A DNA stretch of 64,000 bases from positions 1 through 64,000 of the forward strand of contig DATIDD010000058.1 in the NCBI GenBank assembly GCA_035456465.1, given 5' to 3'. Shown here one piece after another: positions 24,513 through 32,955 of this stretch. Source of the DNA: DATHTC01 sp035456465. GTDB taxonomy: Bacteria; Actinomycetota; Thermoleophilia; Gaiellales; Gaiellaceae. The notes under the pieces are model-generated. The model searched no databases. It was not told the origin of the DNA and saw only the letters and a program-made list of their open reading frames with translations. The position numbers and the translations under genes were made by a program. The stretch's first letter is position 1, and every line of letters starts with the position of its first letter.

Positions 24513-25020
24513 TTGCGAGACTGCACGAGCGTGGACGTGCTGGTCAGGGTCGAACGCCCGGTACGAGAGACGACAACGCTCGGGCGGCTCGCCTCTCCGG
24601 CCCAGGACGCGGCCGCGCCCATGCGCGTGCTCGAGGACCCGGCACGCTGCGCCTTCGAGGTCTCGGCGATCGTCGACGGCGACGCGGGCGCCGTCGCCGA
24701 GGCGGTCGAGGGCTTCCTCGCCGAGGAGGAGCGGACGGATCTCCTGCTGCTCTCCAGCTCCTGCCACGGCCGGAAGGACGAGTACGGGCGGCTCTACTCC
24801 GCCGCGCGGAACACGCGCCGCAACCGGCTGCGCTCGACCGCGATGTCGGCGACGGTCGTGAACGAGCTCCTGGTCGCGTCGCGGTCGCGCTGAAGGTGCT
24901 GCTGCTCGACTGCTGCGACGGCGGGGCGTTCGCCAAGGGCATCCAGGTCAAGGCGGACGCGTCCGTCCACACGGCCGACCACGTCGACGCGCGCGGGCGG
25001 GCGCGCGCCTTGACGCCACT
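24513..25020 (+). pseudogene. Broken caspase-like (peptidase C14) gene remnant
   Basis: Frame 1 (to TGA 24891-24893) reads RLASPAQDAA..., then TDLLLLSSSCHGRKDEYGRL, the beta-strand and His-box of prokaryotic caspases; SGHG is usual, SCHG here. It continues to ELLVASRSR. Only after a shift to another frame (around 24884-24893) does the Cys-box follow: VLLLDCCDGGAFAKG with HTADHVDARGRA after it. A single indel restores one continuous p20 domain. The first ~30 residues and everything after the Cys box are missing or unrecognisable. It is therefore a decayed caspase-family gene, not a working protease, unless the sequence has an error. Confidence 0.7.
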
Positions 25021-25039
25021 CGGCGGCCGTGGCTACCCT
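25010..25039 (+). promoter_or_regulatory. Sigma-70-type promoter of the speD leader
   Basis: TTGACG (25010-25015), 18-nt spacer, TACCCT (25034-25039). It lies between the caspase remnant and the leader ORF, so transcription would start near 25046 with about 155 nt of 5' leader before speD. Confidence 0.6.
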
Positions 25040-25072
25040 CGGCCGGTCGGCAACCGGAAGGAGGTGGGTCCT

Positions 25073-25114
25073 GTGATCACCGTGAGCTCCGCCCCCTTCT
25101 TCGGCGTCGCCTGA
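25073..25114 (+). CDS. 13-residue leader ORF upstream of speD
   Basis: GTG ATC ACC ... GCC TGA encodes VITVSSAPFFGVA. It is preceded at 7 nt by AAGGAGGT (25058-25065), a full anti-Shine-Dalgarno match and the strongest ribosome site in the window. The promoter lies just upstream, and 85 nt separate its stop from speD. It could be a regulatory leader peptide for the polyamine genes, by analogy with SpeFL in enterobacteria and the uORF of eukaryotic AdoMetDC. This role is inference; no known leader sequence is matched. Confidence 0.5.
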   Translation: MITVSSAPFFGVA

Positions 25115-25146
25115 CCCTCGCCACGAGGAGCCCCACCGCCTAGCAC

Positions 25147-25185
25147 CGGAAGCTCCCCCGCACGGGCGGCGCCCGACGCCTTCCG
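25147..25185 (+). other. Hairpin in the speD leader
   Basis: CGGAAG (25147-25152) pairs with CTTCCG (25180-25185). Inside, GGGC (25164-25167) pairs with GCCC (25171-25174). The structure ends 15 nt before the speD start and just before its GAGAGGAGA ribosome site, so it could influence speD translation. Confidence 0.35.
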
Positions 25186-25199
25186 TCCGAGAGGAGACC

Positions 25200-25595
25200 G
25201 TGCTCGTACGCGTTCCCGGCCGGGGCACCACGCCCCGGCGACCGATCCACCAGGTGCAGTCCATGCGTCTCCACGCGCTCGACGCGTGGGTGCGTGACCC
25301 GTCGGTGCTGACCGACGAGCCCCGGCTGCGCGCGATCCTCCACGCCGGCGCCGCCGCCGGCGGCGCCGTCGTCCTCGGCGAGCGCTTCTGCCGCTTCCCG
25401 GGCGGCGGCGTGACCGGCGTGCTCGTGCTGGCCCAGTCGCACCTGAGCGTGCACACGTGGCCGGAGCTCTCGCTCGCGAACGTCGACCTGCTGACCTACG
25501 GCGACGTGCGCGGCGAGGACGCGCTGCGGACGATCTGCGATCGGCTCGACGTCGAGCGCATGGCCCACACCTGCATCCCTCGCGCCGTTGGGTGA
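25200..25595 (+). CDS. speD: S-adenosylmethionine decarboxylase proenzyme
   Basis: A 131-residue class 1b (prokaryotic short) AdoMetDC. The self-cleavage site is LAQ-S80-HLSVHTWPE, where Ser80 becomes the pyruvoyl cofactor. The residue before it is Gln rather than the usual Glu. The catalytic Cys region is TYGDVRGEDA, with MAHTCIPR at the end. The product, decarboxylated AdoMet, is the aminopropyl donor for polyamine synthesis. The GTG start has GAGGAG 5 nt upstream. It overlaps the next gene by 8 bp, a tight two-gene operon. Confidence 0.92.
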   Translation: MLVRVPGRGTTPRRPIHQVQSMRLHALDAWVRDPSVLTDEPRLRAILHAGAAAGGAVVLGERFCRFPGGGVTGVLVLAQSHLSVHTWPELSLANVDLLTYGDVRGEDALRTICDRLDVERMAHTCIPRAVG

Positions 25596-26601
25596 CGGCA
25601 CCCGCATCGTGCAGGAGGTCGCCGCCGCGGTCGGGCTCGCGGAGGGGGAGCGCGGCGTCCGCGGCGTGATCGCCGCGCTCGTCCGCCTCGAGCCCGTCTC
25701 GACGCGCCGGCTCAGCCGTGCCGCCGGCCTGCCGGTGCCGATCGTCGCGTCCGTCTGCGGCGAGCTGCGCCAGCGCGCGGTCGTCGCCGAGGAGCGGCCG
25801 TCGCGGCTCACGCCGGCGGGCCGGGCGCTCTTCGCCGCCGGCGGGCTCGGCGGTGGCGTCGCCACCTCGTGCCCGACCTGCGCGGGACGCGGCATCGTCG
25901 TGCCGGCCCGGCTGTCGCGCGTCGTGGCGGACGTGGCGCAGGCGGCCGCGGAGGCGCCGCCGCCCGTACTCGAGCTCGACCAGTGCCACTGCACCGTCGA
26001 GACGAAGGTGCGGCGGGTGCTGGCGCTGCACGACGCCGACGCGCTCGTCGGCCGCCGGGTGCTGCTGCTCGGCGACGACGACCTCGTCGCGCTCGCGCTC
26101 GGGAGCCTCGTGCGGCGCCTCGGGTCGGCCGCCACGATCGCGAGCCTCGCCGTCGTCGACCTCGACCCGGCGGTGCTCGCCTTCGCCCGCCGCCGGCTCG
26201 CCCGCGCCCGGTTCCCCGTCTCCCGTGTGCGCCACGACCTGCGCGAGCCCCTGCCGGACTCCCTGCGCGGCCGGTTCGACACCGTGGTCACCGACCCGCC
26301 GTACACCGTCGAGGGCGCGCGCGTCTTCCTCTCCCGCGCGGCCGACGCGCTGGCGGGCGGCGGCGACGTCTTCCTCTCGTTCGGATCGCGGCGGCCCGGC
26401 GCCGCCTTCGCGCTCCAGCAGGCGATCGGCGAGATGGGCTTCGTCGTCCGCAGGCTCGTCCGCGACTTCAACGAGTACGTCGGCGCCGGCGTCCTCGGCG
26501 GGACGAGCGACCTCTACCACCTCACCGCCACGGAGGCGGTGCGGCCGGCGGTCGTCGGCCGCTTCGACGGGCCGCTCTACACCGCCGACGCGCGCCCGTG
26601 A
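25588..26601 (+). CDS. bpsA: Branched-chain polyamine synthase, BpsA-like
   Basis: A 337-residue member of the DUF43/BpsA family, which transfers aminopropyl groups from decarboxylated AdoMet to spermidine to form N4-bis(aminopropyl)spermidine. An N-terminal winged-helix region (1-85) and a Cys-containing segment (CPTC 95-98, DQCHCT 131-136) precede the Rossmann aminopropyltransferase domain. That domain has the family motifs GDDDL (162-166) and TDPPYT (235-240). The start is TTG, overlapping speD. Its 3' end overlaps the convergent hyuB end by 25 bp. BpsA is known from thermophiles such as Thermus and Thermococcus. Confidence 0.85.
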   Translation: MGDGTRIVQEVAAAVGLAEGERGVRGVIAALVRLEPVSTRRLSRAAGLPVPIVASVCGELRQRAVVAEERPSRLTPAGRALFAAGGLGGGVATSCPTCAGRGIVVPARLSRVVADVAQAAAEAPPPVLELDQCHCTVETKVRRVLALHDADALVGRRVLLLGDDDLVALALGSLVRRLGSAATIASLAVVDLDPAVLAFARRRLARARFPVSRVRHDLREPLPDSLRGRFDTVVTDPPYTVEGARVFLSRAADALAGGGDVFLSFGSRRPGAAFALQQAIGEMGFVVRRLVRDFNEYVGAGVLGGTSDLYHLTATEAVRPAVVGRFDGPLYTADARP

Positions 26602-28058
26602 CCGCCGCCGCCCGGTGTCTCGACGCGGAGGACGTCCCCCGGGCGGAGGTCGCGTGACGCGAACGCGGGGAGCTCGTCGCCGTTCAGGAGCGTGCGGCCG
26701 CGCTCGCCGTCCCCGCCGCCGGCCGCGCCGCGCGGACCGCTCGCCCGTCGCTGCGCGAGCACGGACAGCCTCGCCGGCGCGAGCACGCGCAGCTCGCGGA
26801 CGACGCCGTCGCCGCCGCGGGTCGCGCCGGCGCCGCCGGAGCCCAGGCGGAGCGCGTACCGCTCGACCCGCAGCGGGTAGGCGAGCTCGAGCGCCTCCAC
26901 GGGCGTGTTCAGCGTGTTCGACATCGCCACGTGCACGCCGGACGGGCCGGGCGCGTCCGGACACGCGCCCTGGCCGCCGCCGATCGTCTCGTAGTACGTC
27001 CAGCCCTCGCCGCCGAGGACGACGTTGTTCATCGTCCCCTGGCCCTGTGCGGGAACCGCGACGGCCTCCCCGAACGCCGCGAAGAGCAGGTCGACGATCC
27101 GGCTCGACGTCTCGACGTTGCCCGCAGCGACCGCGGCGGGCGGTCGTGCGTTGACGAGGCAGCCCTCGGGCGCGCGGACGGTGAGCGGCGCGAGCGCGCC
27201 CGCCGAGGCAGGGACGTCGGGGTCGGTGAGGCAGCGCACCACGAACGCGCACGCGGAGCGGGTGACGGCGAGCGGGCAGTTGAGGTTGCCCTCCTGCTGC
27301 GCGTCGGTGCCGTCGAAGTCGATCTCGACCGCGTCGCCGGCGACCGTGACCGCGGCGCGGAGCACCAGCGGGCCGCCGGGAGCCTCCAGCGCCTCCTCGG
27401 CCTCCCACCGGCCGTCCGGCAGCGCGGCGACGGCGGCACGCACGCGCCGCTCGGAGTACGCGACGAGCTCGGCGGTCGCGAGGCGGAGCCGCTCGGCGCC
27501 GTAGCGCGCGACGAGCTCGCCGACGCGCTGCTCCGCCAGCCGGTTCGCGGCCAGCTGCGCCCGGAGGTCGCCCCGCCGCTCGTCGGGATTGCGCATGCGC
27601 GCGACGAGCGCCTCGAGCGTGTCGGCGTCGAGCCGCGTGGGCGGGATCACGACACCCTCGTCCGCGAGCGTGCGCGAGCCGGCGGGCAGGCTGCCGGGCT
27701 CCGGACCGCCGACGTCGGCGTGGTGGGCGCGCGTGGCCGCGTAGCCGAGCGGCGTGCGCGACACGAGCGTGACGTCGGGCAGGTGCGAGCCGCCGGCGAA
27801 CGGGTCGTTGAGGATCCACGTCTCGCCCGGCTGCGGGTCGTGCTCGAGCACGGCCGCGACCGCGTCCGGCATCGCCCCGAGGTGGACGGGGATGTGCTCG
27901 GCCTGCGCGACCATCCGCCCGTCCTCGTCGAACACCGCCGTGGAGCAGTCGCGGCGCTCCTTGATGTTCGGCGAGAAGGCCCCGCGGACGAGCGCCGCGC
28001 CCATCTCCTCCGCCACCGCCGTCAGCGCCGCGCCGATCACCTGCAGCTCGACGTTCAC
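26577..28058 (-). CDS. hyuB: Hydantoinase B / N-methylhydantoinase beta subunit
   Basis: A 493-residue HyuB-family protein (hydantoinase/oxoprolinase B). Family segments are visible: SPNIKERRDCSTAVFDEDG at the start, AHHADVGGPEPGSLPAGSRTL, GDAVEIDFDGTDAQQEGNLNC, and a Gly-rich ETPGGGGHG end. It acts with HyuA in ATP-dependent opening of a hydantoin or 5-oxoproline-type ring; the true substrate is unknown. Its start overlaps the hyuA stop by 4 bp. Confidence 0.9.
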   Translation of the reverse strand: MNVELQVIGAALTAVAEEMGAALVRGAFSPNIKERRDCSTAVFDEDGRMVAQAEHIPVHLGAMPDAVAAVLEHDPQPGETWILNDPFAGGSHLPDVTLVSRTPLGYAATRAHHADVGGPEPGSLPAGSRTLADEGVVIPPTRLDADTLEALVARMRNPDERRGDLRAQLAANRLAEQRVGELVARYGAERLRLATAELVAYSERRVRAAVAALPDGRWEAEEALEAPGGPLVLRAAVTVAGDAVEIDFDGTDAQQEGNLNCPLAVTRSACAFVVRCLTDPDVPASAGALAPLTVRAPEGCLVNARPPAAVAAGNVETSSRIVDLLFAAFGEAVAVPAQGQGTMNNVVLGGEGWTYYETIGGGQGACPDAPGPSGVHVAMSNTLNTPVEALELAYPLRVERYALRLGSGGAGATRGGDGVVRELRVLAPARLSVLAQRRASGPRGAAGGGDGERGRTLLNGDELPAFASRDLRPGDVLRVETPGGGGHGRASAV

Positions 28059-29830
28059 GCGTGCTCCAGCACGAGCGTGCCGTGCGCGTCCGTTCCGCCC
28101 GACCAGCCCGACGGGATCCAGGCGGTGGCGCCGTCGAGCGCCGCGACGGCCGGCCCGGTCACCGCCCGCGCCGTCCCGGCGACGCGCACCGCCGGCCCCG
28201 GCGCGACCTCCGCCGTCCGGACCGCGACGAGCTCGACGCGGCGGTCGCGGTCGGCCCAGCCGTACCGCTGCTCGTGGGCCGCGTGGAAACGGGACGCCAC
28301 GTCGCCGTCGAGCGGGACGGTCAGCTCGAACGACTGGCCGGCGTAGCGCAGGTCGGCCTCGCCGTCTCCGGGAAGCTCACCGGCATCGTCGAGCGGCACG
28401 ACGAGCGAGCGGACGTGGTCGCGGCGCTCGTCGGCCGCGACGAGGCCGAGCGCCGAGAGGACGCCGGCGGCCGCCGGGACGAGCACGCGGCGGATCTCCA
28501 GCTCCTCGGCGAGCTCGCAGGCGTGGAGCGGGCCCGCCCCGCCGAACGCGACGAGGGCGAAGTCCCGCGGGTCGAGGCCGCGCTCGACGCTCACGACGCG
28601 CAGCGCCCGCAACATCTCGGCGTTCACGATCGCCACGACGTCCTCGGGCCTCGCTCCCTCGAGCGCCCGTTCGGCGGCGTCGCGGTCGAGCCGCAGCCCG
28701 CCGGCGAGGCGATCCGGCAGGCGGCCGAGCAGCAGGTTCGCGTCGGTCACGGTCGGCCGCGTGCCGCCGCGGCCGTAGCACGCCGGGCCCGGGTGCGCAC
28801 CCGCGCTCTCCGGGCCGACGCGGAGCGCGCCGCCGGGGTCCCACCAGACGAGCGAGCCGCCGCCGGCGCCGACGGTGTGGACGTCGAGCGTCGGCAGCCG
28901 GACCGGCAGGCCGCCGACGAGCCGCTCGGTCGACCGCGTCGCCTCGCCGTCGACGATCGCGCACACGTCGGTGGAGGTCCCGCCCATGTCGAACGCGAGC
29001 GCCCGATCGCACCCGGCGAGCCGCGCGACGAGCGAGGCGCCGACCGCGCCGGCCGCCGGGCCCGACAGGAGCGCCCACGCGGCATGCGCGGCGGCGTCCG
29101 CCACCGGTACGAGCCCGCCCGACGAGCGCATCACGAGCGGCTCGGGCAGCCCGGTCTCGCGCGCCCCTTCCGCGACCGCGCGCAGGTAGCGGGCGAGCCG
29201 TGGCCCGAGGTACGCGTCCACCGCCGTCGTCGAGGCGCGCTCGTACTCACGCAGCTCCGGCGCGGCCTCGTGCGAGGCGACGACGTGGAGCGCCGGGTGG
29301 CGTCGCCGCAGCTCCGCGGCGACCGCACGCTCGTGCGCGGGGAAGCGGTCGGCGTGGAGGAGGCAGACCGCGACCGCCTCGGCGTCGCCGACGTCGGGCA
29401 GCGAGCCGAGGTCGAGCGGCTCGAGCTCGCCCTCCGGCCCCATCCGCCCGCCGACGCCGTGACAGCGCTCGAGCGGCACGAGCGGCTCCGGGTGGGCCGC
29501 GCAGAGCCGGTAGAGGTGCGCCCGGTTCTGGCGGCGCAGGTGGAGCAGGTGCTCGAACCCGGCCGTCGCGACGAACGCCGTCCGTGCGCCGCGGCGCTCC
29601 AGGAGCGCGTTCGTCGCCACCGTCGTGCCGTGGGTGAAGCGCGCGACGCTGCCGGCGCCGAACGCCGCGGCGGCGGCGAGCACCGACTCCTCCTGGCGCG
29701 CCGCGGTCGGCAGCTTCGCGGTGCGGACGGTTCCGTCGGCCTCCACGAGTACGGCGTCGGTGAACGTGCCGCCCACGTCGACGCCCAGGAACGACCCCGC
29801 TCGGCTCGCAGGCACGACGCTCTCGAGCAC
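28055..29830 (-). CDS. hyuA: Hydantoinase A / 5-oxoprolinase alpha subunit
   Basis: A 591-residue ASKHA-fold ATPase subunit, somewhat shorter than typical HyuA (~650-700). It starts FLGVDVGGTFTDAVLVE (phosphate 1), has RFTHGTTVATNALLERRGART, then MGGTSTDVCAIVDG (phosphate 2) and VAFGGAGPLHACELAEEL (adenosine). It phosphorylates the lactam carbonyl to drive ring opening by HyuB. The GTG start is supported by a TAGAGT box 6 nt upstream and no Shine-Dalgarno. Confidence 0.92.
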   Translation of the reverse strand: MLESVVPASRAGSFLGVDVGGTFTDAVLVEADGTVRTAKLPTAARQEESVLAAAAAFGAGSVARFTHGTTVATNALLERRGARTAFVATAGFEHLLHLRRQNRAHLYRLCAAHPEPLVPLERCHGVGGRMGPEGELEPLDLGSLPDVGDAEAVAVCLLHADRFPAHERAVAAELRRRHPALHVVASHEAAPELREYERASTTAVDAYLGPRLARYLRAVAEGARETGLPEPLVMRSSGGLVPVADAAAHAAWALLSGPAAGAVGASLVARLAGCDRALAFDMGGTSTDVCAIVDGEATRSTERLVGGLPVRLPTLDVHTVGAGGGSLVWWDPGGALRVGPESAGAHPGPACYGRGGTRPTVTDANLLLGRLPDRLAGGLRLDRDAAERALEGARPEDVVAIVNAEMLRALRVVSVERGLDPRDFALVAFGGAGPLHACELAEELEIRRVLVPAAAGVLSALGLVAADERRDHVRSLVVPLDDAGELPGDGEADLRYAGQSFELTVPLDGDVASRFHAAHEQRYGWADRDRRVELVAVRTAEVAPGPAVRVAGTARAVTGPAVAALDGATAWIPSGWSGGTDAHGTLVLEHA

Positions 29831-29836
29831 GGAGCG

Positions 29837-29842
29837 ACTCTA
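29837..29842 (-). promoter_or_regulatory. Leaderless -10 box TAGAGT for hyuAB
   Basis: Minus-strand TAGAGT is followed 6 nt later by GTG 29830 of hyuA. No ribosome site is visible. Confidence 0.5.
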
Positions 29843-29850
29843 GTGCCGCG

Positions 29851-32016
29851 TCACCCCGTCCACCGCACCACGGAGAGGAGGTTGGAGTAGTCGTCCGTCC
29901 AGACGCGCCCGTGCGCCTCCGGCACGTGCCAGCCCGGCCGCCTGCGGAGCGCCTCGAGCGCGGCGGCCGATCGTGCGACGACCAGCCAGCGGGACGGTGC
30001 GCGCCCGTCGCGCAGCCGGCCGGAGGCGGTGTCGTCCCGCTCGAGCGCCGGCAGCCCGAGGTGTCGCGCGACCTCCGCGACCACGGGCGCGAGGTCGAGG
30101 TGGCGGTTGGTGACGTGGAAGGCGACGAGGCCTCCCGGGCGGAGCTTCCGGACGTACAGCTCCATCGCCTCGCGCGTGAGCAGGTGCACCGGGACCGAGT
30201 CGGAGCTGAACGCGTCCACGACGACGAGGTCGGAGGCACCGTCGGGCGCCGTCGCGAGCGTCCGCCGGCCGTCGCCGACGACGACGCGGACGTCCGCGCG
30301 GGAGTCGCGGAGGAACGTGAAGTACCGCGAGTGGGAAGCGATCCGGACGACGGCGGGATCGAGCTCGTAGAACGTCAGCCGCTGTCCGGGCGTGCCGTAG
30401 GCCGCGAGCGTCCCGACGCCGAGCCCGATCGCGTCGACGCGCCGGAGGTGCCCGCGGCGCGCCTCCACCACGTCGCCGAGCGGGCCCTCGCGCGTGTAGT
30501 AGCTGAGAGGGGCGCCGCCGGGGCGCTGCACCCCGTGCAGCGTCGTCCCGTGGTACAGCCGGTGCTCGCCGTCCTGCTCGACGACCCGCAGGACGCCGAA
30601 GAACGTGCGCTCGGCGTGGAGACCGCCCCCGGCGAGCGCGAGCAGCGCCGCGAGGGAGAGGAAGCCGAGCGCGAGCCGGCGCGGCCGGCCGACGGCCACT
30701 GCGAGGAGCAGGGCGACGGCGGCGACCAGCACGGCGCGGGCGGCGCTGTCGCTGTCCGAGACGAGGCCGAGCCCGACGAGGCAGGCGAGCAGCGGCACGG
30801 CCGCGAGCGCGACGTCACGAGGGCCGCCGCTCCGCCCCGGCCGCAGCAGCAGCGCCGCTCCGAGCACGAGCGGGTACTCGAGCACCGAGTCGAACAGGTG
30901 CGGCGCGACGAGGGCGTTGAGCGCGCCGCCGAGGACGCCGCCGAGGGACAGCAGGAAGTAGAACTCCGTCAGCCGCTCCGGCGGCGGCCGCTCCGCCGCG
31001 AGCCGCCCGTGCGCGAGCGCGCCGACGAGGAACAGCGTCGCAACGTGGAGGAGCACCATCGCCGGGACGGGCAGCGCCACGGCGCCGAGCAGGGTCAGCA
31101 GCACGAGGCCCGCCGGCACCGGCAGCAGCACAGCGGCGAGCGCGGGCGTCACGAGCGGCCGCCGGGAGAACGCGACCACGAAGGTGAGCAGGTACGTGGC
31201 GAGCGGCAGCACCCACAGGAGCGGTGCCGACGCCACGTCGGTCGCGAGCTCGGTCGTGACCCCGAGCATCAGGCTCGACGGCACGAGCGCGATCGCGATC
31301 CAGCGCGCGCGCGTCCGCCACGCGATCGCCGGCACGTCGGAGCGCGCCGTCTCCACCGCGGCGGCGGGCCCGCGGCGGGCGACGACGACGCACCCGAGGG
31401 CGAGCAGCGCGAAGCCGACGTAGCCGGCCGACCACATCCGCGCCTGCTGGTCGAGCGTCAGCCACGGCTCGACGAGGACGGGGTAGCCGAGCAGCGCGAG
31501 CAGGCTGCCGGCGTTCCCGAGCGCGTAGAGGAAGTACGGGTCGCGGCCGGAGGCGTGGCCGCTCGTCGCGAGCCAGCGCTGGAGTAGCGGGCTCGCCGTG
31601 GTGAGCACGACGAAGGGCGCGCCCACCGTGACGACGAGCACGCCGAGCAGCCAGAGCGACGGCGACGCGTCCGGCGGCGGCGGTGCGAGCCCGCGTCCGA
31701 TCGGCAGCGCGGCGAGCGGAAGCACGAGCACGACCGCGTGCACGAGCGGCTGGCGGCGCGGGCCGAGCAGCCGGGTCGAGGCGTGGGCATAGCCGTACCC
31801 GGCGAGCAGCACGCCCTGGAAGAACAGCATCGACGTCGTCCAGACGGCCTGCGACCCGCCGAACAGCGGCAGCACCATCCGCGCGGCCATCGGCTGAACC
31901 AGGAAGACGAGGGTGGCGCCGACGAGGATCGCGGCACCGAACAGCACGGGGACGGCCGAGCGCGCGATGCGCCCACTCCGCGCGCCCTCGGCGACGACGA
32001 CGGCCGGCAGGTCCAC
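29851..32016 (-). CDS. Polytopic membrane protein fused to spermidine-synthase-like domain
   Basis: 721 residues. The N-terminal ~480 residues contain about a dozen hydrophobic helices (first: FGAAILVGATLVFLVQPMAA), as in fused MFS/spermidine synthase proteins. The C-terminal ~230 residues are a Rossmann aminopropyltransferase-like domain: AIGLGVGTLAAYG, LTFYELDPAVVRIA, VVVGDGRRTL, LVVVDAFSSDSVPVHLLT. GTG 32016 was chosen because sequence further upstream is Pro/Ala-rich and overlaps the next small gene. The family's activity is unproven. Its proximity to speD/bpsA is suggestive, but hyuAB lies in between. Confidence 0.8.
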   Translation of the reverse strand: MDLPAVVVAEGARSGRIARSAVPVLFGAAILVGATLVFLVQPMAARMVLPLFGGSQAVWTTSMLFFQGVLLAGYGYAHASTRLLGPRRQPLVHAVVLVLPLAALPIGRGLAPPPPDASPSLWLLGVLVVTVGAPFVVLTTASPLLQRWLATSGHASGRDPYFLYALGNAGSLLALLGYPVLVEPWLTLDQQARMWSAGYVGFALLALGCVVVARRGPAAAVETARSDVPAIAWRTRARWIAIALVPSSLMLGVTTELATDVASAPLLWVLPLATYLLTFVVAFSRRPLVTPALAAVLLPVPAGLVLLTLLGAVALPVPAMVLLHVATLFLVGALAHGRLAAERPPPERLTEFYFLLSLGGVLGGALNALVAPHLFDSVLEYPLVLGAALLLRPGRSGGPRDVALAAVPLLACLVGLGLVSDSDSAARAVLVAAVALLLAVAVGRPRRLALGFLSLAALLALAGGGLHAERTFFGVLRVVEQDGEHRLYHGTTLHGVQRPGGAPLSYYTREGPLGDVVEARRGHLRRVDAIGLGVGTLAAYGTPGQRLTFYELDPAVVRIASHSRYFTFLRDSRADVRVVVGDGRRTLATAPDGASDLVVVDAFSSDSVPVHLLTREAMELYVRKLRPGGLVAFHVTNRHLDLAPVVAEVARHLGLPALERDDTASGRLRDGRAPSRWLVVARSAAALEALRRRPGWHVPEAHGRVWTDDYSNLLSVVRWTG

Positions 32017-32062
32017 GGGCGCTCTATCGGCGCAGCGGGTGGTCGACTGGAGTGCAGGCCGG

Positions 32063-32275
32063 TCAGCGCCCGGACTGGGCCCAACCGGCGCCGGCGGTGC
32101 CGGGCGCGCACCGGGGGCACACATGCACGTCGTCGCCGTTCCGGCTCAGCAGCAGCCAGCCGCGCGGGAGCACCCCTGCGGCGAGGCCGTGGCTCGTGGC
32201 GGTCCGGCCGCATGCACAGACGTAGAGGCCGCAGAGATACGGGAGCGTGTCCGCTGACGCGTACGCGACGGTCAT
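32063..32275 (-). CDS. Small Cys-rich (zinc-ribbon-like) protein
   Basis: A 70-residue protein with LCGLYVCACGRT (C-x4-C-x-C) and, 40 residues later, VHVCPRCAPG (CxxC), an arrangement that could hold one zinc. The middle (GVLPRGWLLLSRNGDD) looks like a small beta domain. No family recognised. It lies between two unrelated genes on the same strand, with 47 bp to the next. Confidence 0.5.
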   Translation of the reverse strand: MTVAYASADTLPYLCGLYVCACGRTATSHGLAAGVLPRGWLLLSRNGDDVHVCPRCAPGTAGAGWAQSGR

Positions 32276-32323
32276 CGGCCCGCGTCGATGATCGCACCGA
32301 GACGTCGCCGCCGCAATCGGCGC

Positions 32324-32905
32324 TCAGGGGCCGCGTCGCGCGGCGGGGCGCCCGCGCAGGCGCGCGATCGAGAGCCAGAGCCCGACGCCGATCGCGGCGA
32401 CGGCAAGGAACGCGAGCACCGGGAAGAGGAAGGCGATCGCGGTCAGCGTGCCCGCGCCGACGTCCTCCGCCGTCGAGAGGACGGGGTTGCCGACTCCGGC
32501 CGTCGTCGCCGTCGAGGCGGCGCGGAGGGCGCTCCGGCCGAGATGGATCAGGCCGGCCGTGCCGCCGCCGAGGAGCACCGCGACGAGCGTCGGCAGGTCG
32601 GTCGTGTCTCCCGTCTGCCCCGCGAACAGCGCCGCGCCGGAGAGCGGGGCGACGACGGTGCCCACGACGTGCAGCGCGTTGTCGACGACCGGGATCTTGT
32701 CCCCGACGAAGTCGAGCGTCATCAGCGCCCCGAGCACGACCAGTCCGGTGGTCGAGGCGAACTGGTCGAACGGCGCCGCCAGCTCGACCACGCCGAGCCG
32801 GTCGAGCACCGCGCTGAGGAACAGCGGGAGCCACGCGTTCAGGCCCGCCGAGCCCGAGAGGCCGAACGCGGCGAAGACGCTGCCCGTCGCGGAGGAGAGG
32901 TCCAT
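32324..32905 (-). CDS. DUF4126 membrane protein
   Basis: A 193-residue integral membrane protein. It begins FAAFGLSGSAGLNAWLPLFL, with GALMTLDFVGDKIPVVDNALHVVGTVVAPLSGAALF following, the recognisable DUF4126 core. It has about five hydrophobic helices, ending in FPVLAFLAVAAIGVGLWLSIARL. ATG 32905 was chosen as the first Met before the conserved part; the longer frame runs into the next gene. Function unknown. Confidence 0.75.
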   Translation of the reverse strand: MDLSSATGSVFAAFGLSGSAGLNAWLPLFLSAVLDRLGVVELAAPFDQFASTTGLVVLGALMTLDFVGDKIPVVDNALHVVGTVVAPLSGAALFAGQTGDTTDLPTLVAVLLGGGTAGLIHLGRSALRAASTATTAGVGNPVLSTAEDVGAGTLTAIAFLFPVLAFLAVAAIGVGLWLSIARLRGRPAARRGP

Positions 32906-32955
32906 CGGCGACGCGTTCGACGCACGGCGGCGTCGGCCCTGCCCCGGCCGCGGCG

